From positions 1 through 64,000 of the forward strand of contig NZ_CP011450.1 in NCBI RefSeq assembly GCF_000512205.2: DNA of 64,000 nt. Reading direction: 5' to 3'. This stretch comes from Sphingomonas sanxanigenens DSM 19645 = NX02 (GTDB lineage: Bacteria; Pseudomonadota; Alphaproteobacteria; Sphingomonadales; Sphingomonadaceae). Below, in pieces: positions 60,644 through 64,000 of this stretch (positions are counted from its first letter, which is position 1; every line of letters starts with the position of its first letter). The translations under genes were made by a program, and so were the position numbers. The notes below the pieces were generated by a model. It made no database searches and was not told where the DNA came from. It saw only the letters and a list, made by a program, of their open reading frames with translations.

Positions 60644-61084
60644 ATGATTGCGCGACTCGCGAAGGCCCGCGCGGCAGCGTCTGCCCGGTCCGGCGGCAAT
60701 TCGCAGGATGACCGCTCGTGGCTCCGCTACCTGAGCGCGCTTCCGGAGGACGCGCGGGCCGTCCTCGAGCCGCTCCCAACGACCACGAACCAGGGCGGGC
60801 GCGCGCGGAAGGGGCAGTGGAGGCTCAGTTTCCCGCAAAGGAAGAAACCGTTTGTAGACTGGCTTATGGGGTGGACCGGTGGTGAGGATCCTCTGGTTCA
60901 GGTCGACCTTCGCTTTCCAACCCGCGAGGCGGCAGAGCAATATTGCGAGCGATTGAACTTGCCCTACGACGTGCATGAGCCTCCGCGCGCTCATACCGAG
61001 CCGGTCAACAAGCAGCGCTTCCAGCTCGACGACGCGCCGATCGCGGGATGGCCCGACGCCACCTTGGCGCAGGACCGCTCCTGA
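60644..61084 (+). CDS. NDUFS4-like domain protein, copy 2
   Basis: A 146-residue paralogue of the protein at 38101: WRLSFPQRKKPFVDWLMGWT, then DPLVQVDLRFPTREAAEQYC and ERLNLPYDVHEPP. The domain covers about residues 45-110. An AAGGAG ribosome-binding site precedes the ATG, 53 bases after hsp20 copy 3. The C-terminal tail differs from copy 1 and has no cysteine cluster. Function in this setting is unknown. Confidence 0.75.
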   Translation: MIARLAKARAAASARSGGNSQDDRSWLRYLSALPEDARAVLEPLPTTTNQGGRARKGQWRLSFPQRKKPFVDWLMGWTGGEDPLVQVDLRFPTREAAEQYCERLNLPYDVHEPPRAHTEPVNKQRFQLDDAPIAGWPDATLAQDRS

Positions 61085-61164
61085 CACTGTGTCGGAGCGG
61101 CATCCCAGGCGGCGGACGCTCGGCACCGCCGCGCCCGATGCAGACCGAGCGACCGCACTGGAAT

Positions 61165-61602
61165 CTAGGTGCTGAACCGCTCGGCCCACCCTCTCAGCGT
61201 GCCTAGATCAGTGACGCCAGCCTGCCGCGCGACGACATTGCCATTCTTGAAGGCGAGCAACGCGGGAATCCCCTGGACGCCGTACTCGGATGCGATGTCG
61301 GGATTGGCGTCGACATCGACTTTGATGAAGCGCGCCTTCGGTTCGAGCGAGCGCGCCGCCTGTTCGAAGATCGGCGCCATCGCCCGGCAAGGGCCGCACC
61401 AGGCCGCCCAGAAGTCGACGATCACCGGCAGGTCCGAATTGCGAATATGCTTGCGCGCTCTCGCCGCGTCGAGCGCGGCAGGGGTGCCCTCGAACAGCTT
61501 CTGATGACAACGCCCGCATTTGGCGACGAGTGGCTCACGGTCGGCCGGCACCGCGTTGGTGGCATCGCAATGGGGGCAGACGACCCGACGCTTTTCGGCC
61601 AT
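61165..61602 (-). CDS. trxC: Thioredoxin 2 (TrxC type)
   Basis: A 145-residue thioredoxin with an N-terminal zinc ribbon (C9-x2-C12, C29-x2-C32) and the active site WCGPC (C69, C72) in DFWAAWCGPCRAMAPIFE. TrxC-type proteins are oxidative-stress reductases whose zinc ribbon affects redox behaviour. It lies 61 bases downstream of clpB on the same strand, with an ATCGCGGC/GCCGCGAT hairpin in the gap. Thioredoxin next to a Clp disaggregase also occurs in the transmissible stress locus. Confidence 0.93.
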   Translation of the reverse strand: MAEKRRVVCPHCDATNAVPADREPLVAKCGRCHQKLFEGTPAALDAARARKHIRNSDLPVIVDFWAAWCGPCRAMAPIFEQAARSLEPKARFIKVDVDANPDIASEYGVQGIPALLAFKNGNVVARQAGVTDLGTLRGWAERFST

Positions 61603-61663
61603 CGTTGAATCCTCGTTCGCTGCAGGTCATCGCGGCAGCGGGTCGCCGCCGCGATGGGTCCTT

Positions 61664-64000
<2,337 letters not shown>

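Overview
The window is GC-rich DNA with dense, short-spaced genes. MucR-, DUF736-, DUF3768- and DUF2493-type genes point to an alphaproteobacterium, most likely a sphingomonad; this is inferred from gene families, not from a marker gene. No rRNA, tRNA or CRISPR array was seen. Both ends cut through genes: a PP-loop ATPase at base 1 and clpB at base 64000.

Bases 1 to about 21.4 kb are the backbone of a conjugative or mobilizable element (plasmid or integrated element). It holds accessory genes (two PP-loop ATPases, a Mom-like acyltransferase candidate, DUF3768, DUF7673-like, MucR, DUF736, VapBC, a SEC-C protein, an SSB, DUF2493), then a transfer module in the order oriT, ribbon-helix-helix protein, TraD/TrwB coupling ATPase, MobF relaxase. 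That is the order of oriT-trwA-trwB-trwC in R388. The sequence at 15483-15512 has a MobF-type nic architecture. No mating-pair-formation genes or replication genes lie in the window. Two homologous structured elements (11595-11786 and 14314-14478) precede two of the backbone genes.

Bases 21.4-27.3 kb carry mobile debris: two IS3-family transposase fragments fused head to head, and an IS110-family element. Between them are an unusual gene fusing a ribosome-hibernation-factor-like domain to a sigma-70-like domain, hdeD, and a membrane protein gene.

Bases 27.6-64 kb form a stress-tolerance island. They encode YfdX; a pentose-phosphate cassette (tkt, tal-pgi, gnd, zwf) that would supply NADPH; three Hsp20s; Bax inhibitor-1; a tyrosine recombinase with a dyad site over its start; a GDP-mannose/glycosyltransferase/GH130 unit; DnaK, GrpE and a class B J-protein; Usp, Dps, BON, peroxiredoxin, glutaredoxin, a TrxC-type thioredoxin and ClpB. 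The gene set recalls the transmissible locus of stress tolerance (Hsp20, Clp disaggregase, YfdX, HdeD, thioredoxin) but is larger and differently built. Two regulatory layers can be read directly. Two hsp20 genes share one promoter pattern and a ROSE-like leader. Six CTGA-N6-TCAG palindromes, five of which fit CTGAY-N4-RTCAG, sit in the control regions of dnaK, usp, dps/BON, the peroxiredoxin gene and a GSP17M-like gene. Three genes carry apparent frameshifts (2268, 10625-11352 and gpmA), which may be decay or sequence error.
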